This document shows positions 14,249 through 22,653 of a DNA stretch of 29,685 bases, piece after piece. The notes under the pieces are model-generated. The model was given only the letters and a program-made list of their open reading frames with translations. It made no database searches and had not been told where the DNA came from. Position 1 is the first letter of the stretch. Each line of letters starts with the position of its first letter. Location: contig PAFB01000021.1 of the NCBI GenBank assembly GCA_002700865.1, positions 1 to 29,685 of the forward strand, written 5' to 3'. A program made the translations under genes and the position numbers. Source of the DNA: Rhodospirillaceae bacterium. Its GTDB lineage: Bacteria > Pseudomonadota > Alphaproteobacteria > UBA7985.

Positions 14249-14274
14249 CCCACTTTTCGGTTTTTCATAGTGGG
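14249..14274. promoter_or_regulatory. inverted repeat in the leader of the first cluster gene
   Basis: Perfect 6-base arms CCCACT (14249-14254) and AGTGGG (14269-14274) are separated by 14 bases, ten bases upstream of the ATG at 14239. In RNA the hairpin would sit next to the ribosome-binding region, so it could limit translation or be an operator. Weak evidence because the arms are short. Confidence 0.3.
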
Positions 14275-14373
14275 AAGATATTGGGACTTCCAATTCAACA
14301 CCACTACTTCCCAAAAATTTGTAGGTCTCGTCCGGGGAGTGGAGCAGCAGTAATAGGAGGCCCCGCTCGCCGA

Positions 14374-15246
14374 CTATTCGCCAGCCAGTGCCAGCTTGCG
14401 CTCGCGCATCCAGCTGTAGAGCCCCGCGCCCACGACGATGGTTGAGCCGAGGATGACGGCGGAATCGACGCTCTCACCAAAGACCAGAATGCCCGCTCCC
14501 ACGCCAAAAACCACGCGGATGTAGCGAAAAGGGCTGATCACAGACACGTCGCCCAGTCGCATGGCCGTCGAAATCGCAAGCGTCCCCAAACTGCCGACCA
14601 CGACCAAACCGACCACGTGGCCCATACCGGTCCAAACCGGCGGCCGCCAGTCTCCTGACACCAAGACAATCAGGGCACCCGTGATGACAATGGTCAGAGA
14701 ACCATAGAACGACAAAGCAGCGGTCGAGATGCTTTGTGGTGCGATACGGGTGCCGAAATCGCGGATCGCCATGCCCAGCACACCGACCAGCGTTAGAGTG
14801 GCAAAGAAGTCGAAGCCTTCCATACCGGGGCGAATGATAATCAGGACGCCCACCAATCCTGCCAACAATGCCAGAACCCGTCGCCACCCAACCGACTCGC
14901 GCAGGAACACCACCCCCATGACCGTTAACACCAGCGGCAGGGATTGCATCAGCGCTGTGACCGTCGCGAGGGGAGAATTGGCCAGCGCGATCATCACCCC
15001 GGTTATCCCAATCGCCTCTCCGGTACAGCGCATGGCCACGGCAAAATGCAGGTAGCGGCGGTCAAAAACTGGCGTGCCAGCGCATTGCATGAGCACCAGA
15101 AAAAAGAGCCCCATGCCCGCACCCAGCATCATCGTCACCAAGCCGATCGACATGGTTTGTGTCGAAAGCTTCATGAACAGATCGGCAAGCATGAACAGGA
15201 AACTGCCCAGGACCATAAGCAAGATGGCGCGCAGGATATCGGGCAT
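14374..15246 (-). CDS. EamA/RhaT-family (DMT superfamily) inner-membrane transporter
   Basis: A 290-residue protein with about ten hydrophobic helices in two similar halves, the standard EamA layout. The first half ends with QSLPLVLTVMGVVFLRESVGWRR, the usual EamA signature with its Glu after the helix, and the second with RVVFGVGAGILVFGES. A short basic tail (MRERKLALAGE) lies in the cytoplasm. These proteins export amino acids, nucleosides or other metabolites, and the substrate cannot be predicted here. The ATG at 15246 follows AAAGAGAAACCGC. It is 140 bases downstream of the zinc operon and 134 upstream of the caspase cluster, so membership in either is uncertain. Confidence 0.85.
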   Translation of the reverse strand: MPDILRAILLMVLGSFLFMLADLFMKLSTQTMSIGLVTMMLGAGMGLFFLVLMQCAGTPVFDRRYLHFAVAMRCTGEAIGITGVMIALANSPLATVTALMQSLPLVLTVMGVVFLRESVGWRRVLALLAGLVGVLIIIRPGMEGFDFFATLTLVGVLGMAIRDFGTRIAPQSISTAALSFYGSLTIVITGALIVLVSGDWRPPVWTGMGHVVGLVVVGSLGTLAISTAMRLGDVSVISPFRYIRVVFGVGAGILVFGESVDSAVILGSTIVVGAGLYSWMRERKLALAGE

Positions 15247-15386
15247 GCGGTTTCTCTTTCATCTCGCGCCACTAAACGCAGTCAGCATAGACTAGGTCAC
15301 GGATGGGAAACCATGACTTTTCCGCCTCTCAAACCTTGAATTTGACGGGGAGAAGGGGGGTCGGAGGCCGTTGCATCTGAGGCAGA

Positions 15387-15974
15387 CTAGAGCAGCGGGC
15401 TCCTGTGCGCGCCTTCTGCGACCGGGAAACGAGGCTCGCTGTCATCTGGTTCCTGATAGAGCTCCAACCGGTCAAGCGTCATGACATAACCCGCCTCAGC
15501 CAGCGCTGTGCTGTCTCCGGCCACGCTGATCATCCCCGTTGCCGTCACCGGTCGCCAGTTGTGATACAAGCGTGCGGCCCGCTCAGCGTAGACGGAGATC
15601 ACTTGGTTGGGTGGCGGAGCCGGGGTATGGATGCAGGCACCTTGAAAAGGGACCAACAGGAAGTGGTGGGTCTTATCGCGCTGCGCATCCAGCGGCACCA
15701 TGAACCCGGACACGGACAGTCGCGTTCCATCGAGCCCATCTACGGTACTGGTTTCCGCGATAAGCAAGGCTGTTGCATCATTGGGATTGGCTTGCAGGGT
15801 CGCATAGGCGAGAACAGCCTCTTCGGGCAGCAACAGGTTCCACGCAAGCGGGATACCCACGGGGCGCTCGGCCTGCATGCGCGGCAGGATAATCTGACGG
15901 GCAGCGAAAAGCCCCCCGACAGAGGCCGCTAAAAGCACAACCAGACCGATCAACACACCCCGCAAAATGCCCAT
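15387..15974 (-). CDS. DUF3299 periplasmic protein of the zinc-uptake operon
   Basis: One N-terminal membrane anchor or uncleaved signal (about 4-25) is followed by a DUF3299 domain: LSVSGFMVPLDAQ, then HHFLLVPFQGACIHTPAPPPNQ (here read in pieces: FLLVPFQ and GACIHTP are the family hallmarks). The Cys/His in GACIH and the Pro-rich run are the conserved features. Family members sit in Zur-regulated ABC transporter operons such as Vibrio zrg and probably help receive or hand over zinc in the periplasm. The ATG at 15974 is preferred because AAGGGG lies five bases upstream; a GTG at 15980 is an alternative. The gene starts 22 bases after the permease stop and is the last of the operon. Confidence 0.82.
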   Translation of the reverse strand: MGILRGVLIGLVVLLAASVGGLFAARQIILPRMQAERPVGIPLAWNLLLPEEAVLAYATLQANPNDATALLIAETSTVDGLDGTRLSVSGFMVPLDAQRDKTHHFLLVPFQGACIHTPAPPPNQVISVYAERAARLYHNWRPVTATGMISVAGDSTALAEAGYVMTLDRLELYQEPDDSEPRFPVAEGAHRSPLL

Positions 15975-15996
15975 GCTCACCCCTTCGACGTTCGAC

Positions 15997-17280
15997 CTAA
16001 AACCGCGCGCGCATGCCGTCCTGCAGGGACGTGCGATAAGCCATGAATGCGGGAATAAGGCCGGTCACGGCGCTGACCACCACAAAGGCCAACAAGGCCT
16101 GAACCTGCCCGGCCGACAGCGTAACGGCACTGAGTTCGAGCTTCAGGAAGCCGCCCAGCACCTGTCCCGCCGTCAATGTGCCCAGCAGTGTCAGAACAAG
16201 CCCCAGACCCGCCGCACAGACGCTGATGACCATCGACTCCAACACCAGCAGCACAGCGACGGTGATCGGCTGTGCGCCCATCGCGCGGTAGATGGCGATT
16301 TCGCGCCGCCGCAGATCCAGCGTGGCGACGAGCAGAGTCATCTGACCCGCCAGAGCCACCAGAACGATCAGCACTGAAAACAGCAACATGGCGCTCTCCG
16401 CCGTCGCCAACAGCAGCCACAACTGCGACAAAGTAATTCCCGGCAAAACGCCCGTCAGTGGCTCGCTACGGTCGCGGTCTTCGATGTCTTCAATGAACTG
16501 GAAAATACGGCGCTTGGACTTCAACCCGACGTATACAGCCGTCAGGAGCGAGGGCTCAAAGTCCGGGCCAGAGAGATCAATCGCGGTGCGGTCCGTGATG
16601 CCTTCATGCCGGTCCAGCCCTGTGCCGGGCACGCTGCCGGTCCAGCCCTCATGGATCGCCTCAAACGCGCGAATATGGACCAGAACGCCGTAATCGACTG
16701 GCGTGCCTGTGGCTTCCAGAATGCCGGTAACGATGAAAGGCTGATGCTTGTGACTTTCATCACCGGCCGAGGCGAGACCGTGCTGGATGGTGAGAGCATC
16801 CCCTATCTGGTACCCAAGCGCCCGCACGACCTCCGCACCCAGCACCACGCCAAAACCCCGCAGCAGAGAGTCTGTCTTCGCCCTGAACGCCAGCGGGCGA
16901 TTCCGGCCGACGCGCACGTGCTCGAAGTAGTCGGATGTTGTGGCAATCACCCGGTACCTGCGATGGCTGTCGCCAAGGCTGATTGGGACAGCCCAGTCCA
17001 CGCGGTCGTCCTGCACGACCTCCTCAAAGCTCGTCCACCGCATGGATGGCGCAGCGTCCCCTATCTGAAAAACGGTGTAAAGCAGGAGGCTCAGTTCACT
17101 CCCGCGCGCGCCGACCAGAACATCGACCCCGCTGACCGAGCCATCAAAACTCTCTTGCACCGCGATCCGCATGCGCTCAACGGTCAGGAACAGCGCGACT
17201 GACAGCGCCAGCGTGACGACAGTAAGCGCGATCGAAACCTTACGCCCGAGCATAGAGCGCAGCGTCAGCCCCAGCATCAT
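15997..17280 (-). CDS. FtsX/MacB-like ABC transporter permease, zinc operon
   Basis: A 427-residue permease with the four-helix FtsX-type layout: one helix near the N-terminus (about 14-33), a large periplasmic domain (about 40-280), and three helices near 285-315, 340-370 and 395-415. The cytoplasmic loop LDLRRREIAIYRAMGA (about 315-330) is the family coupling motif contacting the ATPase, and the chain ends with a short basic MAYRTSLQDGMRARF. The start ATG overlaps the ATPase stop by four bases (ATGA), so the two are coupled. Proteins of this type are mechanotransmitters or extruders rather than classical importers, so how the zrg-type system moves zinc is not settled. Confidence 0.87.
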   Translation of the reverse strand: MMLGLTLRSMLGRKVSIALTVVTLALSVALFLTVERMRIAVQESFDGSVSGVDVLVGARGSELSLLLYTVFQIGDAAPSMRWTSFEEVVQDDRVDWAVPISLGDSHRRYRVIATTSDYFEHVRVGRNRPLAFRAKTDSLLRGFGVVLGAEVVRALGYQIGDALTIQHGLASAGDESHKHQPFIVTGILEATGTPVDYGVLVHIRAFEAIHEGWTGSVPGTGLDRHEGITDRTAIDLSGPDFEPSLLTAVYVGLKSKRRIFQFIEDIEDRDRSEPLTGVLPGITLSQLWLLLATAESAMLLFSVLIVLVALAGQMTLLVATLDLRRREIAIYRAMGAQPITVAVLLVLESMVISVCAAGLGLVLTLLGTLTAGQVLGGFLKLELSAVTLSAGQVQALLAFVVVSAVTGLIPAFMAYRTSLQDGMRARF

Positions 17281-17969
17281 AGCCCTTTGCCTTCCAACGA
17301 AGGCGTATCCAGCGTGATGACCTGGTCAAAACCGTTGGTTAGTCTGGGGTCGTGAGTGACAAACAGCAGTGCCGCGCCGGAGGCCTTTCGTGCTTCTTGA
17401 AGCAGGGCGAGGAAGCGCGTCTGGTTGCCCTCATCCAGCGCTGATGTCGGTTCATCCGCAATGATCAGCGACGGCGCCCCCAGCAACGCCCGCGCCGCAG
17501 CGACACGCTGGCGCTGGCCGACAGATAGAGTGTGCGCCGGTCGACGCAGCAATTCAGCGGCATCCAGATCCATGGCGTCCAACAAGCGTTCGATCTCGTC
17601 TTCTAAAGCAGTCGCCCGCAGGTGCCGCCGCCGCGCTGCACTGAATTGAACCCCCAGCGCAACGTTCTGCCGTACAGTGGCAAAAGGCAACAAATTGTGC
17701 TCCTGAAAGATGACCCCCACATGGTCCCCGCGCAGTCGATCCAGCGCACTGTTCGACAACTGAGCAACATCATGTCCAAACAAAGCCAGCGCGCCCGACG
17801 TGGGCCGTAGAACGCCGCCTACCAGATCGAGGAGCGTTGATTTACCTGTGCCAGACGCCCCCAAAACCGCGACAGCTTCCCCCGCCTCAATCGCAAGAGA
17901 CGGCACGCTTAGCGCAAAACCGCCGGGCCGTTCGAATAGCAAATCCGTTGCGGAAACGAGCACTGTCAT
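17277..17969 (-). CDS. ABC transporter ATP-binding protein (LolD/MacB class), zinc operon
   Basis: A complete 230-residue nucleotide-binding subunit: Walker A GASGTGKST (37-45), Q-loop Gln in VIFQEHN (Q89), signature LSVGQ (148-152), Walker B LIIADE (168-173), D-loop SALDE and switch His in FVTHD (H206). It energises the FtsX-like permease encoded next. Both ends overlap neighbours by four bases (ATGA at 17966-17969 and 17277-17280), a tight operon arrangement. It lies in the Zur-controlled operon, so expression is expected when zinc is scarce. Confidence 0.92.
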   Translation of the reverse strand: MTVLVSATDLLFERPGGFALSVPSLAIEAGEAVAVLGASGTGKSTLLDLVGGVLRPTSGALALFGHDVAQLSNSALDRLRGDHVGVIFQEHNLLPFATVRQNVALGVQFSAARRRHLRATALEDEIERLLDAMDLDAAELLRRPAHTLSVGQRQRVAAARALLGAPSLIIADEPTSALDEGNQTRFLALLQEARKASGAALLFVTHDPRLTNGFDQVITLDTPSLEGKGL

Positions 17970-18637
17970 TCGTCAGAACACTCGACGGTGACACGCTCCG
18001 CAAAGTGCTGTCCCAAGCCGTCTTCGGGGTTTTCATCGCGGTCGATGTCTGCCGCATAGTCCAGCAACTCCTGCGTCGGTTCCGGCGCGGTAATCGTGGT
18101 TTGGCAGCCTCTGGGACCGCCCTTCAACCGCGGGCGGTGACCGTCTGCGTGAAGAATCTCAATGTAGTAAGTGGGATCAAAAACCCGATAGCTGAACTCA
18201 CCTTGGCTCAGGTCCAACGGCTCTGACAGCGTGAGGCGAAGAGTCAGTTCCATCCGTTTCCGTCGGACCTCTGCCGCAACAAATGTGCCGCTGAGCCCTG
18301 CCACCGGCTCCCCTCTGTATGTCCACTCGTTCAGGTAATTGTGCTGGCTCAGATTGCTGACCATGTCGGGAGCAATGGCCTCCGCCTGCTCCCTTACCCG
18401 TCGGCGCTGCGGGCGATTAGTCGCGAGTTCTTCGACGACATAGGCGCTGAAGTACGGGTCGAAGAGCCACGATTGTTTCATCGCCACAAGTCGCTTGTCG
18501 GAGTCAAACTCTAAGGTCACGCTCAGGTCGATCCATTCGTGCGGATGGGCGGCCCCTGCGGAAGGAAGCAGCGCGAGCAGCATTGCCAGCGCCATCCCGG
18601 TTCTTGTCAGAGAAAGGGCAATGCGGTCCAAAATCAA
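17966..18637 (-). CDS. DUF1007 periplasmic protein, zinc operon
   Basis: A 223-residue exported protein of the DUF1007 family, recognised by AHPHEWIDLSVTLEFD directly after the signal peptide (H31 and H33), the WLFDPYFSAYV segment and FDPTYYIE. The His-Pro-His at the new N-terminus is a likely metal ligand. Members are found beside nickel, cobalt and zinc transporters and are thought to bind the metal in the periplasm. The start is TTG at 18637, eight bases after GAGGG; an ATG at 18595 would leave a signal peptide without its basic end. It overlaps the ATPase by four bases and follows zrgA by 26 bases. Confidence 0.85.
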   Translation of the reverse strand: MILDRIALSLTRTGMALAMLLALLPSAGAAHPHEWIDLSVTLEFDSDKRLVAMKQSWLFDPYFSAYVVEELATNRPQRRRVREQAEAIAPDMVSNLSQHNYLNEWTYRGEPVAGLSGTFVAAEVRRKRMELTLRLTLSEPLDLSQGEFSYRVFDPTYYIEILHADGHRPRLKGGPRGCQTTITAPEPTQELLDYAADIDRDENPEDGLGQHFAERVTVECSDE

Positions 18638-18663
18638 TCGAAATGCCCTCCCTCCTTGGGTGT

Positions 18664-19173
18664 CTACAGTTCGAGCGTCGTGCGATCCGGTTCCAAGCTT
18701 CCGCCTTTTTGTCCTGCCGGCGAGACGACTTCAACCTCCATTTCCTCCAGACCGGGAAAATGGTCGAAAATCGCAGTCTCGATCCACGTCAGATCACCGG
18801 AATTACTGCACTCGACTTCAAACTCGGCATGAAAAGCCGCGTGCTCGACTTCACCGTCGTGTTCTTCTGCTTCAAAATCAACGTGGCCATGATCCACGAT
18901 ACAGCCTGCATTGGCCGGAAGTGTGACGATGGTCTCGATTTCAGCCAGCAAAGCCAGCCGGTCATCAATGGCATTTTGCTCCGCATCCGTGGTTGGCAAA
19001 TACTCAAAGCCAACGATATCAATCGCAGGGGCTTCGAAAGTGATAAGCGCGCCAGCTTCGTCGATTACCATTTCAAGGACGGCTTCACCGTGAACGTGCG
19101 CTTCTTCGGCGGAGGTGAGGCCGGGGAGGATAGTCAAAGTCAGGAGTGATGTTGTAAAAAGTCGGTTCAACAT
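18664..19173 (-). CDS. zrgA: ZrgA-family (DUF2796) periplasmic zinc-binding protein
   Basis: A 169-residue protein with a signal peptide (cleavage near TSA/EE, residue 22). The mature chain starts with AHVHGEA, as in the family, and has a His/Asp/Glu-rich centre (DHGHVDF, EEHDGE, EHAAFHAEF, about 94-118) suited to zinc binding. Cys 91 and Cys 122 may form a disulfide. In Vibrio cholerae the homologous protein is the soluble component of the Zur-regulated zrg zinc-uptake system. The ATG at 19173 follows AAGGTAAG. It is the first gene of the operon, and its start lies 19 bases from the Zur box, so repression probably blocks RNA polymerase directly. Confidence 0.85.
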   Translation of the reverse strand: MLNRLFTTSLLTLTILPGLTSAEEAHVHGEAVLEMVIDEAGALITFEAPAIDIVGFEYLPTTDAEQNAIDDRLALLAEIETIVTLPANAGCIVDHGHVDFEAEEHDGEVEHAAFHAEFEVECSNSGDLTWIETAIFDHFPGLEEMEVEVVSPAGQKGGSLEPDRTTLEL

Positions 19174-19191
19174 GTCTTACCTTGCTTCAGA

Positions 19192-19208
19192 GTGTTATGT
19201 TATAACAC
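19192..19208. promoter_or_regulatory. Zur box between the zinc operon and zur
   Basis: GTGTTAT-GTT-ATAACAC is a perfect 7-base inverted repeat with a 3-base spacer. It closely matches the TGTTATANTATAACA-type operators bound by zinc-loaded Zur. A second palindrome, CAGAGTG (19188-19194) with CACTCTG (19208-19214), overlaps it, shifted by one base. Being between divergent genes it probably represses the zinc operon and also zur itself. A TATAAC hexamer inside the box could be the -10 element of the operon. Confidence 0.88.
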
Positions 19209-19257
19209 ACTCTGTGTAGTTTGGTTCCAAGGCAACCACAAGGATTTTGAGTGATCT

Positions 19258-19785
19258 ATGAGTGCAGTGAGCAAAGGAACAGATGAGACCGTTGCAACAT
19301 CGGACAGGGCGGGGCAGGAAATATTCACGCCTCACGACCATGCTGCCTGCGTTTCCAACTCTTTCGCTGCGGCCGAAGCTCGGTGTGAGAGCGGTAAAGT
19401 ACGCCTGACGGAAAACCGCCGGCGCGTCCTTGACCTTTTGCTCGAAGAACACCGTCCGATGGGGGCCTACGCCATTCTCGAACGCCTACGCGCCATCGGA
19501 TACAGCGCGCAGCCGCCCGTGGCCTATCGGGCGCTGGACTTTCTGATGGAAAAGGGGCTGGCCCATCGGATCGAAAGTCTCAATGCCTACGTCGCCTGCT
19601 CCAATCCTGAAAACTGCACAAACCCAGCTTTTCTCGTTTGCCAAGTCTGCGATCGCGTGGCCGAGGCTCAGGCCGACGACAGGCCTTCTGCTGCGGCGCT
19701 TGCGGCTGGAAAAATTGGCTTTGAGATTGAGCAAGAGTTTCGCGAAGCCCGCGGCACCTGCCCCAGTTGCACAAATAAGGCTTAA
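19258..19785 (+). CDS. zur: Fur-family zinc uptake regulator Zur
   Basis: A 175-residue Fur-superfamily repressor. The winged-helix domain spans about 47-112 (RLTENRRRVLDLLLEEHRP, then GAYAILERLRAIG and the recognition helix PPVAYRALDFLMEKGLAHRI). The dimer domain carries the structural zinc motif CQVC (128-131) with CPSC (168-171), characteristic of Zur. With zinc bound it represses high-affinity uptake genes. The divergent zinc operon and the box between them identify it as Zur rather than Fur. The ribosome-binding site before the ATG at 19258 is weak. An AcnX operon starts 44 bases downstream and could be cotranscribed. Confidence 0.93.
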   Translation: MSAVSKGTDETVATSDRAGQEIFTPHDHAACVSNSFAAAEARCESGKVRLTENRRRVLDLLLEEHRPMGAYAILERLRAIGYSAQPPVAYRALDFLMEKGLAHRIESLNAYVACSNPENCTNPAFLVCQVCDRVAEAQADDRPSAAALAAGKIGFEIEQEFREARGTCPSCTNKA

Positions 19786-19829
19786 GACGACAGCTTGACG
19801 ATCATGGCGGTTTGGACGAGTGAACCTGC

Positions 19830-21089
19830 ATGATCGAATTGTCTCCTGAAGATCAACGCCGGGCCGATGGCCGGGATGGCGCACTTTTACAGTTTATGCA
19901 GCGCTTGGTTAATCAGGCCGCCTTGGCCTTTGGTGCTGATCGGCTGATCGATGTTTCTTTTGCCCATATCGACGCCTGCCACTTCAACGGACAGGCGCAC
20001 AGGGATTTTGCCCGATGGCTGGTCAATGAAGGGGCCCGGTTTGACCGCGTACCGACTTGGACAAACACCCTGCCCGTCAGCCTGCTGAACAATCACAGCC
20101 GTGCAAAGGCCGATCCGGACTTTGTGGCCCGCGCCCGTGAGGTCGGGGAGATCTATGCTCAGTTGGGCTGCGAACCGGTCTACACCTGCGCGCCCTACCA
20201 ACTTCCCGACGGCCCACAGCGCGGCGATCATATTGTTGGCTCAGAATCCAACGCTGTGGCTTTCTACAACGCTGTAGTTGGGGCGAAAACGCTCAAGTAC
20301 GGAGATTTTCTGGATGTTGCCTGTGCCCTGACCGGACGCGCGCCCTTTGCCGGACTGCATACGGAACAGGGACGGGCGGGAAGCCTGATTTTTGATGTGT
20401 CTAAAGCCCTGCACCATCGGCCTATCGACGAAACATTCTATCACCTGCTCGGCGCGCTGCTGGGTCGTCGTGCCGGGTCGCAGGTTCCCGTGGTGCTGGG
20501 GATGGAAGGGGTCCGGCCCAGCCCGGACAACCTAAAAGCCCTGTGTGCCGCTGGCGCAGCGACGGGCGGTTTGGCGCATTTTCATATCGTAGGCGTGACG
20601 CAGGATGCCGCCACGCTGGGGCAGGCTCTCAACCCCAATCAGCAGCCCGCCGAAGTGATTGACCTGGGCGAGGAAGACTTCGCCGAAACCTTTACCGCGC
20701 TTTCGCCCATTCGATCAGGGCCTGTATCCATGGTCGCCTTGGGCACACCGCACTTTTCACCCGCGGAATTCGAACAATTGGCAGATCAATTGAAGGACCG
20801 GCAGATCGCGCCCAATACCGCTGTGCTGGTCTCGACCAGCCGTTTTGTCGGTGAAATCGCGCGCGAGGCTGGGCATCTTGAAGTGCTGGCGCGCGCTGGC
20901 GTTGAGGTGTTGTTCGACACCTGCACCTATTTTTCCCCCGCTGTCACGGCAGCATCGGGAACCGTGATGACCAACTCAGCGAAATGGGCGTTTTACGCAC
21001 CGGGCATGTTACCGGTGAGCGTTGCTTTTGGTAGCTTGGAAGACTGCGTGGAATCGGCGGTACGGGGTGAAGTAACATGCCGCACCTAA
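19830..21089 (+). CDS. aconitase X catalytic (large) subunit
   Basis: A 419-residue AcnX (DUF521) protein, a dehydratase of the aconitase superfamily carrying an Fe-S cluster. Recognisable parts are DVSFAHIDACHF (41-52), PTWTNTLPVS (75-84), EPVYTCAPYQLPD (115-127, C120), GSESNAVAFYNAV (137-149), VACALTGRAPFAGLH (163-177, C165), and near the end LFDTCTYF (C365) and TNSAKWAFYAPG (381-392). The three cysteines are the likely cluster ligands. Bacterial AcnX enzymes dehydrate cis-3-hydroxy-L-proline, and archaeal ones mevalonate 5-phosphate; the former is likelier here. It pairs with the small subunit at 21077, whose start overlaps by 13 bases. It is 44 bases from zur, but nothing shows it to be zinc-related. 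The ribosome-binding site is weak. Confidence 0.87.
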   Translation: MIELSPEDQRRADGRDGALLQFMQRLVNQAALAFGADRLIDVSFAHIDACHFNGQAHRDFARWLVNEGARFDRVPTWTNTLPVSLLNNHSRAKADPDFVARAREVGEIYAQLGCEPVYTCAPYQLPDGPQRGDHIVGSESNAVAFYNAVVGAKTLKYGDFLDVACALTGRAPFAGLHTEQGRAGSLIFDVSKALHHRPIDETFYHLLGALLGRRAGSQVPVVLGMEGVRPSPDNLKALCAAGAATGGLAHFHIVGVTQDAATLGQALNPNQQPAEVIDLGEEDFAETFTALSPIRSGPVSMVALGTPHFSPAEFEQLADQLKDRQIAPNTAVLVSTSRFVGEIAREAGHLEVLARAGVEVLFDTCTYFSPAVTAASGTVMTNSAKWAFYAPGMLPVSVAFGSLEDCVESAVRGEVTCRT

Positions 21090-21508
21090 GCCCCATCACG
21101 CCTCATCTGATTTTATGTCCAGGCGAAGCTCAGGGGCAGGTTTTGGCGTTGTCGGAGCCCGTGAGTTTCTGGGGTGGCTTCGACCCCAATACGGGGGCTA
21201 TTCTGGAAAACGGGCATCCTCAGCAGGGCCTAAGTCTCAAGGGCAAGTTTGTCCTCATGGAACGGGGTAAAGGCTCTTCCGGCACGCCCGCCGGGGTCAC
21301 GGAAAGCATCCGCATCGGCTCAGGTCCAGCGGGGATAATCCTGCTCGAACCCGACGCCAATATCGCCACAGGTGCCTTGGTGGCCCGGCAACTTTACGGC
21401 TTGAGTTGTCCAGTACTGGTACTGACGGCAGCACACTTTGCGGCGGCCAGCAGGGCGACGACACTCATTTTTCGCGAAGACAGGCTCGTCGTTGAGGAGG
21501 CGGGTTAG
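21077..21508 (+). CDS. aconitase X swivel-domain (small) subunit
   Basis: A 143-residue DUF126 protein, the swivelling small domain completing the AcnX active site. The family loop is VLMERGKGSSGTPAG (about 58-72), where the Ser residues contact the substrate carboxylate, and the middle has ILLEPDANIATGALVARQLYG. In some bacteria the two AcnX parts are fused; here they are separate genes, with the small subunit start 13 bases inside the large subunit gene. The stop overlaps tail-to-tail with the OYE gene on the other strand. Confidence 0.85.
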   Translation: MPHLSPITPHLILCPGEAQGQVLALSEPVSFWGGFDPNTGAILENGHPQQGLSLKGKFVLMERGKGSSGTPAGVTESIRIGSGPAGIILLEPDANIATGALVARQLYGLSCPVLVLTAAHFAAASRATTLIFREDRLVVEEAG

Positions 21509-22617
21509 TAGAGCGTTTTGAGCGCAGCAGCGTAATAGTCGCTTAGGGCGCTGATATCACCATCATGGATCTTTTGCGCCCAAAACGGGTCCTGTAGCAG
21601 GGCACGGCCAACGCCGACCATATCAAACTCGCCCTTATCCAACCGCTCAATAACATCGGTGAGAGGCCGGGTTTTGGACCCCTCGCCGCGAAATGCGCCG
21701 GTGAATTCGGTGCTCAAACCAACCGACCCGACCGTGATGGTCGGCAGTCCGGTCAGCTTCTTGGTCCAGCCTGCCAGATTGAGGCCGTCGATCCCGTCAA
21801 CCGCCTCAAACTCCGCTTCCCAAAACCGCCGCTGAGAGCAGTGTAGGCAGTCTACACCGGCATCGACAAAGACGCGCAGGAAGGCTTCCAACTCTTGCGG
21901 AGTTTCCGCGAGTTTGGTGTGAAAATCCTGCGTTTTCCACTGTGAGAAACGCAAGATAATCGGCATATCCGGCCCGACTTGAAGGCGGCATTGCTTGATA
22001 ATTTCCGCGGCAAAAGTGGCCCGTTCGGGCAGATCGCCGCCAAAACGATCTTCACGCACATTCATGACGCCCCAGAAGAACTCATCAATCAGGTAACCGT
22101 GGGCACCGTGTAGCTCCAAGCAATCAAAACCCAGCTGCTTAGCCTCTCCGGCAGCATTGGCATAGGCCATAACCATGTCCCAGACTTCTTCCTCGCTGGG
22201 CGGCTCCTGTACCGCTTTACCGCGATGGGTCAGGCCAGAGGGGCCATCGGAGGCGGCTTGGGGCTCGGGGCCGGTACCGGGCTTGCGCAGCATGCCCTGA
22301 TGCCACAACTGCGGTCCCATTTTGCCGCCGACCCCATGCACAGCCGCAATCACCTTTTTCCACCCGGCAAGGGCGTCAGGCTTATGGAAATTTGGAATGC
22401 GAGGATCATTGGAAGCGCCGCCCCGGGCAACCGTGGTACCTTCAGAGACAATCAACCCAACATGCGATTCCGCCCGCCGCCGGTAGTAGTCCCTGACCTC
22501 ATCCGTTGGCACACCGTTAGGGCTGAAATTCCGGGTCATGGGGGCCATAACAATCCGGTTTGGGATGGTCATGGTGCCTAGGGTAAAGGGTTCAAAAAGC
22601 GGTGCGGTAACAGACAC
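21505..22617 (-). CDS. Old Yellow Enzyme family NADH:flavin oxidoreductase
   Basis: A 370-residue FMN-dependent TIM-barrel oxidoreductase. NRIVMAPMTRN (20-30) is the FMN-binding first strand, and GPQLWHQG (101-108) and HGAHGYLIDEFF (170-181, with the substrate-binding His pair) are diagnostic. NVREDRFGGD and the phosphate loop TVGSVGLS follow in normal order. Such enzymes reduce activated C=C bonds of enones or remove groups from amines, and the substrate here is unknown. The gene starts 36 bases after the TRAP binding protein gene on the same strand, so it may belong to the transport operon and act on the imported compound. Its 3' end overlaps the AcnX small-subunit gene on the other strand. 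Confidence 0.9.
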   Translation of the reverse strand: MSVTAPLFEPFTLGTMTIPNRIVMAPMTRNFSPNGVPTDEVRDYYRRRAESHVGLIVSEGTTVARGGASNDPRIPNFHKPDALAGWKKVIAAVHGVGGKMGPQLWHQGMLRKPGTGPEPQAASDGPSGLTHRGKAVQEPPSEEEVWDMVMAYANAAGEAKQLGFDCLELHGAHGYLIDEFFWGVMNVREDRFGGDLPERATFAAEIIKQCRLQVGPDMPIILRFSQWKTQDFHTKLAETPQELEAFLRVFVDAGVDCLHCSQRRFWEAEFEAVDGIDGLNLAGWTKKLTGLPTITVGSVGLSTEFTGAFRGEGSKTRPLTDVIERLDKGEFDMVGVGRALLQDPFWAQKIHDGDISALSDYYAAALKTLY

Positions 22618-22653
22618 AGGGCAAACTCCTCAGTTGCCAAATAGCATAGGGGG

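Noticed and set aside
15247..15386. Terminator for the zinc operon before the EamA gene
   Set aside because: No convincing stem with a T-run was seen in the 140-base gap.
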